Source: Modicisalibacter muralis (GTDB lineage Bacteria > Pseudomonadota > Gammaproteobacteria > Pseudomonadales > Halomonadaceae). From it: a stretch of 64,000 nt of DNA. The stretch is from assembly GCF_900102945.1 (NCBI RefSeq), contig NZ_FNGI01000003.1, positions 186,001 to 250,000 on the forward strand, in the 5' to 3' direction. Positions within the stretch are counted from its first letter, which is position 1; each line of letters starts with the position of its first letter. Positions 33,817 through 43,866 of the stretch are shown here, in pieces. Both the position numbers and the translations under genes were made by a program. Under the pieces are notes generated by a model. That model worked only from the letters and a program-made list of their open reading frames with translations. It did not search any database and was not told where the DNA came from.

Positions 33817-34473
33817 ATGGCACGTCGTCCCGCACAGAAGTCGACACGTCGCGCCGCGCCCAAAGGCGCGACGACGCGTCGCGCGCCCCGTCAGCAGCAG
33901 GGGCGCCTTAGCATACCCGGCTGGCTATGGGGGCTGGCCGGGCTGATCGCCGGCTTCGCACTGTCGCAATACTTCCAGCAGACCGCGCCACCCGTCGCCA
34001 CGGTGGTGCCCAAACCCCCTTCCAGCGCCACCGCGCCCGCCGCCGAGGAGACGGCGGCGGCATCCGGCGAGAGCCAGTCCGAGGCACCCACCAAACCGCG
34101 CATGCCGACGTTCGAGTTCTACACCTTGCTGCCGGAGTCCGAGGTCATCGCGCCCAAGGTCGAGGCTTACCACTCGACGCCGCGACCACAGGCAGATACC
34201 GAATCGGGCGAAGCCGCCGACGGCACCGCGAGCGCCGGTAGCTTCATGCTCCAGGCAGCCTCGTTCCAGGATGCCAACGATGCCCAGCGCCTCGCCGGCC
34301 GCCTCGAGGATCTCGGCCTGCTGGCCAAGATCACCACGGTCAAGGCCAATGGCAACCAGACCTGGCATCGCGTTCAGGTCGGGCCCTACCAGGACACCCG
34401 CGAACTCAGCCGTGCCCGCGACCTGATGGTGACCCAGGGTATCGAGCCGCTGCTGATCAAGCTACAGAACTGA
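33817..34473 (+). CDS. SPOR-domain protein (FtsN-like)
   Basis: 218-residue bitopic protein. A basic cytoplasmic N-terminus (about 1-30, rich in Arg/Lys) precedes one membrane segment (about 33-51, IPGWLWGLAGLIAGFALS). A long Ala/Pro/Glu-rich periplasmic linker leads to a C-terminal SPOR domain (about 141-218, beginning SFMLQAASFQDANDAQ), which binds denuded glycan at division sites. This layout and its place between argS and hslV match the FtsN-like protein of Pseudomonas. GGAGGAG lies at the end of argS just before its start. Confidence 0.88.
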   Translation: MARRPAQKSTRRAAPKGATTRRAPRQQQGRLSIPGWLWGLAGLIAGFALSQYFQQTAPPVATVVPKPPSSATAPAAEETAAASGESQSEAPTKPRMPTFEFYTLLPESEVIAPKVEAYHSTPRPQADTESGEAADGTASAGSFMLQAASFQDANDAQRLAGRLEDLGLLAKITTVKANGNQTWHRVQVGPYQDTRELSRARDLMVTQGIEPLLIKLQN

Positions 34474-34508
34474 CCGAGAAAAGTGCCTGCGCTCGCCCAT
34501 GCTGCGTT

Positions 34509-34567
34509 AAAAATCGGCTCACTATGCTCATTTACGACTCGTAAACTCCGCTAGTTCGCCGATTTTT
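34509..34567. repeat. Nested inverted repeat, intergenic element
   Basis: Outer arms AAAAATCGG (34509-34517) and CCGATTTTT (34559-34567) and inner arms TTTACG (34531-34536) and CGTAAA (34540-34545) share the same centre at base 34538. The outer arm ends in a T-run, so it may stop transcription after the SPOR gene. Its form suggests a dispersed intergenic repeat unit; only one copy lies in this window. Confidence 0.65.
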
Positions 34568-34684
34568 GCCTTGCCTGGTCATCGCTCGACAACTTTTCGT
34601 AAGGAAACCGGCCAGCTTCGGACGTTTAGACTTGGCATCGTGCCAAAGTGGCCCTGGCTCGGCGGCGCCGCCAAAGTGGCCCCG

Positions 34685-34713
34685 CTTGATTTCATCGACC
34701 GGCGCCCGCATCT
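34685..34713 (+). promoter_or_regulatory. Heat-shock (sigma-32-like) promoter of hslVU
   Basis: CTTGATT (34685-34691), 13 bases, then CCCGCATCT (34705-34713) match the sigma-32 consensus CTTGAAA-N11-16-CCCCATnT at most positions. Transcription would begin near 34720, giving a leader of about 85 bases. hslVU is a heat-shock operon in E. coli, which supports the reading. Confidence 0.65.
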
Positions 34714-34730
34714 CCCTGTTAATTCACGCT

Positions 34731-34755
34731 AGGCGCCCGGTCAATGGCGGCGCCT
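34731..34755 (+). promoter_or_regulatory. 5' leader hairpin of hslVU mRNA
   Basis: AGGCGCC (34731-34737) pairs with GGCGCCT (34749-34755) around an 11-base loop, inside the predicted hslV leader. The E. coli hslVU message has a stabilising stem-loop in its leader; this could be its counterpart. Confidence 0.5.
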
Positions 34756-34806
34756 TAAGTCATCGGGAGGGATCGAACCGATCACTTCCATTCAGGGAGT
34801 TCCAGC

Positions 34807-35325
34807 ATGACGACGATCGTATCCGTGCGCCGTGGCGATCAGGTCGCGCTCGCCGGCGATGGCCAGGTGTCATTGGGCGATACGGTGATGAAGGGCAACG
34901 CCAGCAAGGTTCGCCGCCTCTATCGCGGCCAGGTGCTGGCCGGTTTCGCCGGGGGCACCGCCGACGCCTTCACGCTGTTCGAACGCTTCGAGTCGCAATT
35001 GGAGAAGTATCAGGGGCACTTGGTCAAGGCTGCCGTCGAGCTGGCCAAGGACTGGCGCACCGATCGCGCCTTGCGTCGCCTCGAGGCACTGCTGATAGTC
35101 GCCGACAAGAATGCCTCGCTGATCATTACCGGCAACGGCGATGTGGTCGAGCCCGAACGCGGCGTCATCGCGATCGGCTCCGGCGGCAATTTCGCCCAGT
35201 CGGCGGCCCGCGCGCTGCTCGAGAACACCGAACTCAGCGCCCGGGACATCACCGAAAAATCGCTGAACATCGCCGCCGATATCTGCGTCTACACCAATCA
35301 CCACATCACGCTCGAAGAGCTGTGA
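34807..35325 (+). CDS. hslV: ATP-dependent protease peptidase subunit HslV
   Basis: Proteasome-like peptidase of 172 residues. After removal of Met1 the N-terminal TTIVSVRR exposes the catalytic threonine. [32 protein letters not shown] and [16 protein letters not shown] are family signatures. GGGAG stands before the ATG. The cluster with hslU (17 bases downstream) forms the HslUV two-ring protease that degrades misfolded and regulatory proteins. Confidence 0.97.
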   Translation: MTTIVSVRRGDQVALAGDGQVSLGDTVMKGNASKVRRLYRGQVLAGFAGGTADAFTLFERFESQLEKYQGHLVKAAVELAKDWRTDRALRRLEALLIVADKNASLIITGNGDVVEPERGVIAIGSGGNFAQSAARALLENTELSARDITEKSLNIAADICVYTNHHITLEEL

Positions 35326-35342
35326 AGGAAGGGCCCGGAGCC

Positions 35343-36671
35343 ATGTCTCAATCCCAGATGACCCCTCGCGAGATCGTCCACGCGCTGGACCAGTACATCA
35401 TCGGCCAGCACGATGCCAAGCGCGCCGTGGCCATTGCCCTGCGTAACCGCTGGCGGCGCATGCAACTCGACGACGAGTTGCGCCCCGAGGTCACGCCCAA
35501 GAATATCCTGATGATCGGCCCCACCGGGGTCGGCAAGACCGAGATCGCTCGCCGCCTGGCCAAGCTGGCCCGGGCGCCGTTCATCAAGATCGAAGCGACC
35601 AAGTTCACCGAAGTCGGCTATGTCGGCCGCGATGTCGAATCGATCGTGCGCGATCTGATCGAAATGTCGATCAAGATGGTTCGCGAGCAGGCCAAGGAAG
35701 AGGTACGCTACCGGGCCGACGATGCTGCCGAGGACCGTATTCTCGATGCCTTGCTGCCGCGCCCACGCGGTAGCGAGTACGACAGCGCCCGCGACGACTC
35801 CTCGACGCGTCAGCTATTTCGCAAGAAACTCCGCGAGGGCCAGCTCGACGACAAGGAGATCGATATCGAGATCACCCCGCAGAGCAGCGGTTTCGATATC
35901 GCCGGGCCACCCGGCATGGAAGAGATGACCAGCCAGTTGCAGAGCATGTTCTCCAACATGGGCAAGCAGAAGACCGAAAGCAAGCGCGTCGCGGTCAAGG
36001 ATGCCTGGCAACTACTGCGCGACGAGGAAGCCGCCAAACTGGTCAACGACGAGGATATCAAGCGTCGCGCCATCGAGGCGGTGGAAGAGAATGGCATCGT
36101 CTTTCTCGACGAGATCGACAAGGTCGCCAAACGCGGCGATTCCGGCGGCGCCGAGGTCTCCCGCGAGGGGGTTCAGCGCGACCTGCTGCCGCTGATCGAA
36201 GGCTCGACGGTGTCGACCAAGTACGGCATGATCAAAACCGATCACATCCTGTTCATCGCCTCCGGGGCCTTCCACCTTTCCAAGCCTTCGGACCTGATTC
36301 CCGAACTACAGGGTCGCCTGCCGATCCGTGTCGAGCTTTCGGCGCTGTCGCCCGAGGATTTCCGGCGCATACTCACCGAGCCGTCCGCCGCACTGACCAA
36401 GCAATATCAGGCGCTGATGGCGACCGAAGGGCTGGCGATCGAATTCAGCGACGACGGCATCGCACGCATCGCCGAAATTGCCTGGCAGGTCAACGAAGGC
36501 ACCGAGAACATCGGCGCGCGACGCCTGCATACGGTGATGGAGCGCCTGCTCGAGGAGGCCTCGTTCCAGGGTGGCGACATGCCCGGCCCGCTGGTCATCG
36601 ATGCCGACTACGTCAATTCACAGCTTGGCGAACTGGCCATGGACGAAGACCTGTCGCGCTACATACTCTGA
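35343..36671 (+). CDS. hslU: ATP-dependent protease ATPase subunit HslU
   Basis: AAA+ unfoldase of 442 residues that feeds HslV. Walker A is [15 protein letters not shown] (K65), with GYVGRDVES (pore loop) close behind. The intermediate I-domain spans about 110-240, Walker B is [10 protein letters not shown], and the C-terminus EDLSRYIL is the tail that docks into HslV pockets. GGAG lies before ATG 35343; the frame is open far upstream through hslV but only this start gives a family N-terminus ([17 protein letters not shown]). Confidence 0.97.
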   Translation: MSQSQMTPREIVHALDQYIIGQHDAKRAVAIALRNRWRRMQLDDELRPEVTPKNILMIGPTGVGKTEIARRLAKLARAPFIKIEATKFTEVGYVGRDVESIVRDLIEMSIKMVREQAKEEVRYRADDAAEDRILDALLPRPRGSEYDSARDDSSTRQLFRKKLREGQLDDKEIDIEITPQSSGFDIAGPPGMEEMTSQLQSMFSNMGKQKTESKRVAVKDAWQLLRDEEAAKLVNDEDIKRRAIEAVEENGIVFLDEIDKVAKRGDSGGAEVSREGVQRDLLPLIEGSTVSTKYGMIKTDHILFIASGAFHLSKPSDLIPELQGRLPIRVELSALSPEDFRRILTEPSAALTKQYQALMATEGLAIEFSDDGIARIAEIAWQVNEGTENIGARRLHTVMERLLEEASFQGGDMPGPLVIDADYVNSQLGELAMDEDLSRYIL

Positions 36672-36681
36672 GTGGCGAGCT

Positions 36682-36714
36682 ACGCGGGTCACGCGTTTCG
36701 CGGCACGCCCGCGT
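36682..36714. terminator. Possible hairpin between hslU and the PLD gene
   Basis: ACGCGGG (36682-36688) and CCCGCGT (36708-36714) could pair across a 19-base loop that itself holds CGCG-TTT-CGCG. It lies between convergent genes; no T-run. Confidence 0.35.
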
Positions 36715-36726
36715 GGCCTGTCGCGG

Positions 36727-37848
36727 CTATCGTAACCGCGTCACCCAGGCATCCAGCGTTCCATAGGCCCATTCACGCAGGCGCTGCAACCTTGGACGTT
36801 TCGCCCACTGCCCGCTGCTGATTTCGCGGCTGAGGGCGAAATTGCGCTCGAACAACGCCGCCACCTCGGCGGCGAAGCGCGAATCCACCACTTCCTGATT
36901 GGCTTCCAGATTCCATTGCAGGCTCCAATGATCGAAGTTGCAGGAACCGACGCTCGCCCAGTCATCCGCCAGCGAGAACTTGGCATGAATGAAAGAGGGC
37001 TGAAACTCGAAGATGCGCACTCCAGCGCGTAACAGGCGGCCATAGAAGCGCTGCCCCGCGTAGCGCACGCCGGGGTGATCGTGGGCGTCGCCAGGCAGCA
37101 GCAGGCGCACATCGATACCACGCCGCGCGGCTCTCGCCAGTCGCCTGCGCAGGCCGAGCGTGGGCACGAAATACGGCGTACAGAACCAGATGCGCTGGCG
37201 CGCCTCGGCGACCTGGCGATGCAGTGAACGGCGCAATGCCTGATAGCGGTAACCCTGCCCCCACACCACACGGCCACGCATGCCCTGGTAGGTTTCCAGC
37301 GCCGTGATGTGCGTGATCAGGCGTTTGATCAACCGTGGGTCGCCCTCACCATGCGTCAGTGGCGAGTCCCATAGCCGCGAGAACAACCGCATCCAATCGG
37401 TGACTACCGGCCCTTCGATACGCACCGCGACATCGAACCAGCTGTCGAGAAAGACATCCATCGCCCCGAAACCACCGGTAAACGCCACCCGGCCGTCAAT
37501 GATCAGCAACTTGCGGTGATCGCGCGTCAGGTTCTTGCCCCAGCGCTGCCAGGCCAACGGATTGAAAAAGCGCAGCGCCACACCCGCATCGCGCAAGCGT
37601 TGTCGGTCATGCTCGACGAGCCCCATCGCCCCGTAGCCGTCGAGTAGCACCATCACCGCAACGCCACGCCGAGCGGCAACGCCGAGCGCCGCAATCAAGC
37701 GATCCGCCAGCCGTCCCGTTTCCATCAGATACAGCTCGAGCACGATCGATGCCTCGGCGGACTCGATGGCCGATGCCATGGCCGGCAGGAAGCACTTGCT
37801 CTCGGGCAATAACGCAAAACGATTGCCGTTTCGCCACACTCCGCGCAT
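36727..37848 (-). CDS. Phospholipase D-family cardiolipin synthase (ClsB-like)
   Basis: 373-residue protein with two HKD motifs: H111-R-K113-x4-D118 in TRDHRKLLIIDG and H288-A-K290-x4-D295 in SFIHAKFSLAD, which together form the phospholipase D active site. No N-terminal membrane segment is seen, fitting the ClsB type rather than ClsA. The likely reaction is transphosphatidylation to cardiolipin; a plain phospholipase is possible. ATG at 37848 follows AGGAG and was chosen over a longer frame to 37896. It diverges from plsB, another phospholipid gene. Confidence 0.88.
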   Translation of the reverse strand: MRGVWRNGNRFALLPESKCFLPAMASAIESAEASIVLELYLMETGRLADRLIAALGVAARRGVAVMVLLDGYGAMGLVEHDRQRLRDAGVALRFFNPLAWQRWGKNLTRDHRKLLIIDGRVAFTGGFGAMDVFLDSWFDVAVRIEGPVVTDWMRLFSRLWDSPLTHGEGDPRLIKRLITHITALETYQGMRGRVVWGQGYRYQALRRSLHRQVAEARQRIWFCTPYFVPTLGLRRRLARAARRGIDVRLLLPGDAHDHPGVRYAGQRFYGRLLRAGVRIFEFQPSFIHAKFSLADDWASVGSCNFDHWSLQWNLEANQEVVDSRFAAEVAALFERNFALSREISSGQWAKRPRLQRLREWAYGTLDAWVTRLR

Positions 37849-37970
37849 CCGCTTCTCCTGCTGGAAACTTGCCGGGCCGTCTTGCCTGGCTAGCATGTTA
37901 CCTTGTCATGCATAACGATACGGGTGTTAACGTTACCCATACACTGACGACCGCAACCTTACTCAGTCGC

Positions 37971-37976
37971 TATAAT
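37971..37976 (+). promoter_or_regulatory. Possible -10 box of plsB
   Basis: TATAAT 36 bases upstream of the plsB start. CTGACG at 37944-37949 is the nearest -35-like sequence but is 21 bases away. The GTTAACGTTA stretch further up (37926-37935) is partly palindromic. Confidence 0.35.
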
Positions 37977-38011
37977 GCCCGAACCTTCTTTGGCCGGCAC
38001 AAGGGATCGCC

Positions 38012-40441
38012 TTGCTCACTTCGTTGCTGCACTCGCTGCGCACCCCGCTTCGGCGCCTGCTGGCCGCCTGGGTCGAACTGCGCCTGGTCGAGCCCGACCC
38101 GCAAACCCTGAATCTCGATCCCACGCGGGCGACGCTTTACGTTCTGCCGCATCCGGCGCTCTCGGATAGCCTGCTGCTGGATGACTTCTGCCGGCGCCAT
38201 GACCTGCCCGCCCCGGATGCACGGCTGCAACTGGGGCCACTCGCGCTCAACAGCTGCATGGCGCTGCCCAAGCAGGGACGCCGCCTGTGGGGGCGTTTGC
38301 CACGCAAGCGCCCACCCTTCGCCGCCTTGGTCGCGACACTCGAGCAACATCCCGAGCTCGACGTGCAACTGGTGCCGGTCAGCGTGTTCTGGGGGCGCGC
38401 GCCGGGCAAGACCTTCGGTTTCTGGAAACTGCTGGCCGCCGATAGCTGGCAGCTCACCGGTCGCCTGCGGCGACTGTTGTCGGTACTGGTCAACGGTCGC
38501 AACGTCGAGTTGCACCTGGGCACCCCGCTAGCGCTACGCGAGCTGATCGACGATCGCCCGCCGGAGCTCACCAGCCGCAAGATAGCGCGACTGGTGCGCG
38601 TGCATTTTCGCCGCGTGCGGACCCGCGTGCTCGGGCCGGATCTGTCGCATCGGCATACCCTGATCGAGGGCGTGGTAGCCAGTCGCGACATTCAGCGCGT
38701 GGTCGGCGAGTGCGCCATTGCCCAGCGGCAATCGCGTGAGCGCACCCAGCGCCGTGCCGAGCGCTACGGTCGCGAGATTGCCTCCAACATGAGCTACCCG
38801 GTGCTGCGCTTCATGGACCAGCTGCTGCAGCGCTTATGGAATCAGCTGTATGCCGGCGTGCAGGTTCAGGGACTCGAGCGCACCAAGCAATTGGCCGGTG
38901 AGGCCACGCTGGTTTACGTGCCCTGCCACCGCAGCCATGTCGATTATCTGCTGCTGTCCTATGTGCTCTATCGCGAAGGGCTGATGCCGCCGCACGTCGC
39001 CGCCGGCCGCAACCTCGACATGCCCATCGTCGGCCCGCTGCTGCGCCGTGGTGGAGCCTTTTTCATGCGCCGCAGCTTCAAGGACAACCGCCTGTACTCG
39101 GCGGTATTCAACGAATACCTGCATCGCCTGCTATCGCGCGGTCATCCGGTCGAGTATTTCATCGAGGGTGGGCGTTCGCGCAGCGGCCGCATGCTGACAC
39201 CACGCCCCGGCATGCTGGCGATGACGCTACGCTCCTATCTGCGCGGCACCCAGCGCGAACTGGCTTTCGTGCCGGTGTATATCGGTTACGAAAAAGTGCT
39301 GGAAAGCTCGAGCTATCTGAAAGAGCTGCAGGGCGCAGGCAAGAAGAAGGAATCGCCACTCGACCTTTTCAAGGTGCTGAAACGCCTGCGCCAGCCATTC
39401 GGACGCGTGGCGGTGAACGTCGGCGAACCGCTCAAGCTCGGCGAGTTTCTCGACGCTCGCGCGCCTGGCTGGCGTCACGACCGCGACCAGGCCCGGCCAC
39501 CGTGGCTGTCGCGCGTCGTGCCGGCGCTGGGACGCGAACTGAGCATGCGCATCAACGCCGCCGCCGCGCTCAACTCGGTCAATCTGGTCGCCCTGGTACT
39601 GCTGGCCACGCCACACCGCGCCATCGAGGCGGAGCTGCTCAAGGAGCAGATGGCGCTGCTGGTGGCCTTGCAGCAGCGCCGGCCCGGCGGGGCAAACATC
39701 AGCCTGCCCGGCGGCGATCCCGAGGCGTGGCTCGCCGAAGCCAAGACACTCGGCTTCATCGAGCGCCACGATCAGGCGCTGGGCGAGCTGATTCTCGCCG
39801 GTCATCAGCAGGCCACCCTGCTGACCTGGTATCGCAACAACGTGCTACACCTGTTCGCGCTACCCGCGCTGGTGGCGTTCGCCTTTCGCAATAACCCGCG
39901 CTTCGATGTCGATACCCTGCATGAACTGCTGGCCCCGGCCTGGCCACTGATCGGCCATGAGCTGTTCGTCTCGCCGCTGGCGAATTTTCGCGATGCGCTG
40001 GGCGAAACCCTCGAATTGCTAGGCCAGCAGGGCTTGCTGCATCAGCAGGATGGAACCTGGAGCCGACCGCCGGGGCACGAGCCGAACAGCGAGCGGCTGC
40101 TGTTGCTCGGGCGCTTGATCCAGCCGTCGCTGGAGCGTGGCTACCTGCTGCTGGCCGCGCTGTTGCGTTACCCCAGCGGCAGCCTGACCCGCGAGTCGCT
40201 GGAGGAGCACAGCCGCCAACTGGCCGAGCGCCTGACGCTGCTCTCGGGGCTCAATGCGCCGGAATTCTCCGACCGCCGGCTGTTCAGTGGCTTGCTCGAC
40301 GTGCTCGAAGACGAAGGCTGGCTGTGGCAGGAAAACGACCGGCTATGCTTCGATGCCGCCCTGGAAGTCGCTCAGCAACGCGGCCGCGCGCTGTTCGACC
40401 CGGCGCTGCGTCATCGCCTCTCGCAACTGGCTCGGCAGTGA
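38012..40441 (+). CDS. plsB: Glycerol-3-phosphate acyltransferase
   Basis: Membrane-bound enzyme that puts the first acyl chain on glycerol 3-phosphate in phospholipid synthesis. 809 residues, as in E. coli. The catalytic HX4D is H306-RSHV-D311 in VPCHRSHVDYLLL. Further acyltransferase blocks are FFMRRSFKDNRLYS, FIEGGRSRSGRML and VPVYIGYEKVLES. The start is TTG at 38012, preceded by AAGGGA at the right distance; no ATG or GTG gives a family-like N-terminus. It ends 15 bases before the convergent rsmJ. Confidence 0.95.
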   Translation: MLTSLLHSLRTPLRRLLAAWVELRLVEPDPQTLNLDPTRATLYVLPHPALSDSLLLDDFCRRHDLPAPDARLQLGPLALNSCMALPKQGRRLWGRLPRKRPPFAALVATLEQHPELDVQLVPVSVFWGRAPGKTFGFWKLLAADSWQLTGRLRRLLSVLVNGRNVELHLGTPLALRELIDDRPPELTSRKIARLVRVHFRRVRTRVLGPDLSHRHTLIEGVVASRDIQRVVGECAIAQRQSRERTQRRAERYGREIASNMSYPVLRFMDQLLQRLWNQLYAGVQVQGLERTKQLAGEATLVYVPCHRSHVDYLLLSYVLYREGLMPPHVAAGRNLDMPIVGPLLRRGGAFFMRRSFKDNRLYSAVFNEYLHRLLSRGHPVEYFIEGGRSRSGRMLTPRPGMLAMTLRSYLRGTQRELAFVPVYIGYEKVLESSSYLKELQGAGKKKESPLDLFKVLKRLRQPFGRVAVNVGEPLKLGEFLDARAPGWRHDRDQARPPWLSRVVPALGRELSMRINAAAALNSVNLVALVLLATPHRAIEAELLKEQMALLVALQQRRPGGANISLPGGDPEAWLAEAKTLGFIERHDQALGELILAGHQQATLLTWYRNNVLHLFALPALVAFAFRNNPRFDVDTLHELLAPAWPLIGHELFVSPLANFRDALGETLELLGQQGLLHQQDGTWSRPPGHEPNSERLLLLGRLIQPSLERGYLLLAALLRYPSGSLTRESLEEHSRQLAERLTLLSGLNAPEFSDRRLFSGLLDVLEDEGWLWQENDRLCFDAALEVAQQRGRALFDPALRHRLSQLARQ

Positions 40442-40456
40442 GCGGCGGGGCGGAGG

Positions 40457-41230
40457 TTATCTCAACGAACGATGCACGTAGAGATCGTAGCGGCTGGTTC
40501 GGGTTTCGATGACATGCGCCGGTCGTGGCCCGGCAATCGGTGGCGCCCGACGCGGGCGCTTGACCGCCACACGATGCGTCGCGACGTCCAGCGCCGCCTC
40601 GAGCAGGCGCGGCGCATCGTCATCGTCGCCGGCCAGCTCACGAAACACGCGCATCTCCTTCTTGACCAGCGCCGACTTGTCGCGGTGGGGGAACATCGGG
40701 TCGAGATGAATCACCTGCGCCTCGAAACCGCTTGCGACAACGGCACCCGCCAGGTCACTGGCAGCGTCGGCCCAGCGCGCCTGCAAGCGCATGGCGATGT
40801 CGTGAATTTCGGCGTCGGCGCCTAGCGCGCGCCTCAGACCATCCTCGAGCAACGCGAAGATCGCCGGCATGCGCTCGAGCATCAACACCGGAGCACCCAA
40901 CCCGGCGAGTACGAAGGCGTCGCGCCCCAGCCCGGCCGTGGCGTCGACTACTCGCGGCGTAACGCCCTTGCCCAGCCCGCAGGCCTTGGCCACCAATTGC
41001 CCACGCCCACCGCCGAAACGCCGCCGGTGATCGGCCCTGCCGGTGGCAAAATCCACCACCAGTGGATTGCCGTAACGCAGGGGGTCGCCAGCAATGGCCA
41101 GGCCTTGCGGCGTTTCGATCAGCGCCAACCCCTGAGCCGGCTGAGCCGACGCCCAGGCCAACCCCAGCCGCTCGGCCAGCGGGCGCAATGCCTCGCCAAC
41201 CGCCACCACATCGCTCTTCACCCTAGCCAT
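40457..41230 (-). CDS. rsmJ: 16S rRNA (guanine-1516-N2) methyltransferase
   Basis: SAM-dependent methyltransferase of about 257 residues. The SAM site is VVDATAGLGRDAFVLAGLGA, with MLERMPAIFALLEDGL following, and the catalytic motif is VIHLDPMFPHRDKSALVKKEM. ATG at 41230 overlaps the uppP coding end by 13 bases; a GTG nine bases further in (41221) is an alternative, and the frame open to 41323 was judged too long. Last gene of an adk-tsaB-uppP-rsmJ string on this strand. Confidence 0.92.
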   Translation of the reverse strand: MARVKSDVVAVGEALRPLAERLGLAWASAQPAQGLALIETPQGLAIAGDPLRYGNPLVVDFATGRADHRRRFGGGRGQLVAKACGLGKGVTPRVVDATAGLGRDAFVLAGLGAPVLMLERMPAIFALLEDGLRRALGADAEIHDIAMRLQARWADAASDLAGAVVASGFEAQVIHLDPMFPHRDKSALVKKEMRVFRELAGDDDDAPRLLEAALDVATHRVAVKRPRRAPPIAGPRPAHVIETRTSRYDLYVHRSLR

Positions 41231-42033
41231 AGCAGGAATAGCACGACCCCGAGCACCAGGCGATAGGCGGCGAACGGCCACATGCCGATACGATCCAGGG
41301 CGGCAAGAAACAGCTTGATGCAAATTAACGCAGCGACGAATGACAGCCCAACGCCCAGCAGTATGTCCTGCATCGCCACATCGCTACCCGACTCGACCAA
41401 CTCGTAACCCTTGAGCACGCCAGCGGCGATGATTAACGGAATCGATAGCAAAAAGGAGAAGCGCGCCGAACTCTGGCGATCGAAGCCCAGCAGTAGCGCT
41501 GCGGTCATGGTAATACCGGAGCGCGAGGTGCCGGGAATCAGGGCTATCGCCTGGAATAGCCCGATGATCAACGCCGCCTTGAGTGTCAGACGGGTAAGAT
41601 CATGAATTCTCGCGCCGCGCACGTCGGCCCACCACAGCAAGATGCCGAAGCCGAAGGTGGTTATGGCGATGACCAGCGACGAACGCAGCGAGGTTTCGAT
41701 CAAGCCGCTGAACAAACCGCCGAAGATGACCGCCGGCAGCGTGGCCAGCAGCACCATCCAACCCAGCCAACTGGCGTCGGTTTGACGTGATGCGAGCGAG
41801 CCGGTGCCAGCGAACTGACCGAACCAGCCGCTCAGTATTTCGATCACCTCGCGACGAAAAGCCAGTATCACCGCCATCAAGCTGCCGACATGTACCGCGA
41901 CATCGAAGGCCAGGCCCTGATCCGGCCAGCCCAGCAATTGCGAGGGTAGAATCAGATGCGCGGAAGAGGAGATCGGCAGGAATTCCGTGAGACCCTGAAT
42001 CAGGGCCAGAGACACCAATTGCAACCAATCCAT
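41218..42033 (-). CDS. uppP: Undecaprenyl-diphosphate phosphatase
   Basis: Membrane phosphatase (BacA/UppP) that recycles undecaprenyl pyrophosphate to the monophosphate carrier; confers bacitracin resistance when raised. 271 residues with about eight membrane segments. The two active-site motifs are present: QGLTEFLPISSSAHLIL near the N-terminus and ALIPGTSRSGITMTAALL in the middle. Its 3' end overlaps rsmJ. Confidence 0.96.
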   Translation of the reverse strand: MDWLQLVSLALIQGLTEFLPISSSAHLILPSQLLGWPDQGLAFDVAVHVGSLMAVILAFRREVIEILSGWFGQFAGTGSLASRQTDASWLGWMVLLATLPAVIFGGLFSGLIETSLRSSLVIAITTFGFGILLWWADVRGARIHDLTRLTLKAALIIGLFQAIALIPGTSRSGITMTAALLLGFDRQSSARFSFLLSIPLIIAAGVLKGYELVESGSDVAMQDILLGVGLSFVAALICIKLFLAALDRIGMWPFAAYRLVLGVVLFLLWLG

Positions 42034-42076
42034 GGGTACGTGCCTATATCGGTGGAAAGAAGATCAACGGGTGGAA

Positions 42077-42763
42077 CTAGCCACGCTGCCAGGCGACCCG
42101 GTCGCGCAGGTAGACCGGTTGTACCGCATGCGCTGGCTGGCCCTGACCGGCGGCGAAGGCTTCGGCCGCCAGGCGCGCCATCTCGGCGGCGGCCGGTTGC
42201 ATATCCGGCAGGCGCTGGCTCAGTGCATCCTGGATCAGCGGCGGCATGCTATCCCACAGTGTCCAGCCGGAGCCCACGCCGCTCCAGTCGGCGTCACGAC
42301 AGGCCTCGGGCAGGCTGAATCGCTGTGGCGCCATCACCGCCTCATCGAGCAGCGGCGTCAGTTGGCCGTCGCGGCAGTGATAGGCCGCCACGTAGATCTC
42401 GTTCATGCGCGCATCCAGCGCCGGGATCACATAGCGCAGATGATGCTGGCGGTGGGCGGCGAGCGCCAGCGCCTGGAGTGTCGATACGCCGATCAGCGGT
42501 CGCCCGAGACCGAATGCCAGCCCCTGAGCCACCCCGGCGGCAATACGCAGGCCGGTGAAGGAACCCGGCCCACGACCATAGGCCAGCGCATCGAGATCGG
42601 CGGGGACCAGCCCGGCCTCGGTCAGCACCTCGTCGATCATCGGCATCAACCGACGAGTGTGCTCGCGGGGAGTCAGGGCAAAACGGGAGAATACCTCGCC
42701 ATCGCGCCATACAGCGCAGGAACAGGCACTCGAGGAGGCATCCAGGGCCAGCAGCGTCGGCAT
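42077..42763 (-). CDS. tsaB: tRNA t6A biosynthesis protein TsaB
   Basis: 228-residue partner of TsaD, needed for threonylcarbamoyladenosine at position 37 of ANN-decoding tRNAs. ASKHA-fold signatures: LLALDASSSACSCAV at the N-terminus, YGRGPGSFTGLRIAAGVAQG near residue 65, and LDARMNEIYVAAY. It lies behind adk, as in Pseudomonas. Confidence 0.94.
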   Translation of the reverse strand: MPTLLALDASSSACSCAVWRDGEVFSRFALTPREHTRRLMPMIDEVLTEAGLVPADLDALAYGRGPGSFTGLRIAAGVAQGLAFGLGRPLIGVSTLQALALAAHRQHHLRYVIPALDARMNEIYVAAYHCRDGQLTPLLDEAVMAPQRFSLPEACRDADWSGVGSGWTLWDSMPPLIQDALSQRLPDMQPAAAEMARLAAEAFAAGQGQPAHAVQPVYLRDRVAWQRG

Positions 42764-42794
42764 GGGCGCTCATGGTTAATGAAGTGAAGCGCGG

Positions 42795-42800
42795 ATTATA
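42795..42800 (-). promoter_or_regulatory. Possible -10 box of tsaB
   Basis: TATAAT on the minus strand, 32 bases upstream of the tsaB start. TTGCCA (42815-42820) is a good -35 hexamer but only 14 bases away. Confidence 0.3.
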
Positions 42801-42860
42801 CGACCGCCGCCGGTCTGGCAAAAGCCCTGCCAACCAATGCCAGCGGTTCGGATCGCGCAG

Positions 42861-42881
42861 CCCGAGTCATGGGTACTCGGG
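42861..42881 (-). terminator. Hairpin behind adk
   Basis: CCCGAGT (42861-42867) pairs with ACTCGGG (42875-42881) 18 bases after the adk stop. No T-run follows, so it may only attenuate read-through into tsaB. Confidence 0.4.
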
Positions 42882-42898
42882 CGTCATGGATCGTTCGA

Positions 42899-43866
<968 letters not shown>

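Larger units (their letters stand above)
34474..34806. other. 333-base intergenic region before hslV
   Basis: No gene. It holds a nested palindrome (34509-34567), a small dyad TTGGCA-TCG-TGCCAA (34632-34646), two direct copies of GCCAAAGTGGCCC (34642-34654 and 34670-34682), a heat-shock-type promoter (34685-34713) and a leader hairpin (34731-34755). Confidence 0.8.

Noticed and set aside
34765-34785. GGGATCGAACCGATC looks like part of a tRNA T-arm.
   Set aside because: No acceptor, D or anticodon arms can be drawn around it.
34566-35342. A long in-frame 5' extension of hslU.
   Set aside because: It runs through the promoter region and hslV in another frame; HslU family similarity begins only at 35343.
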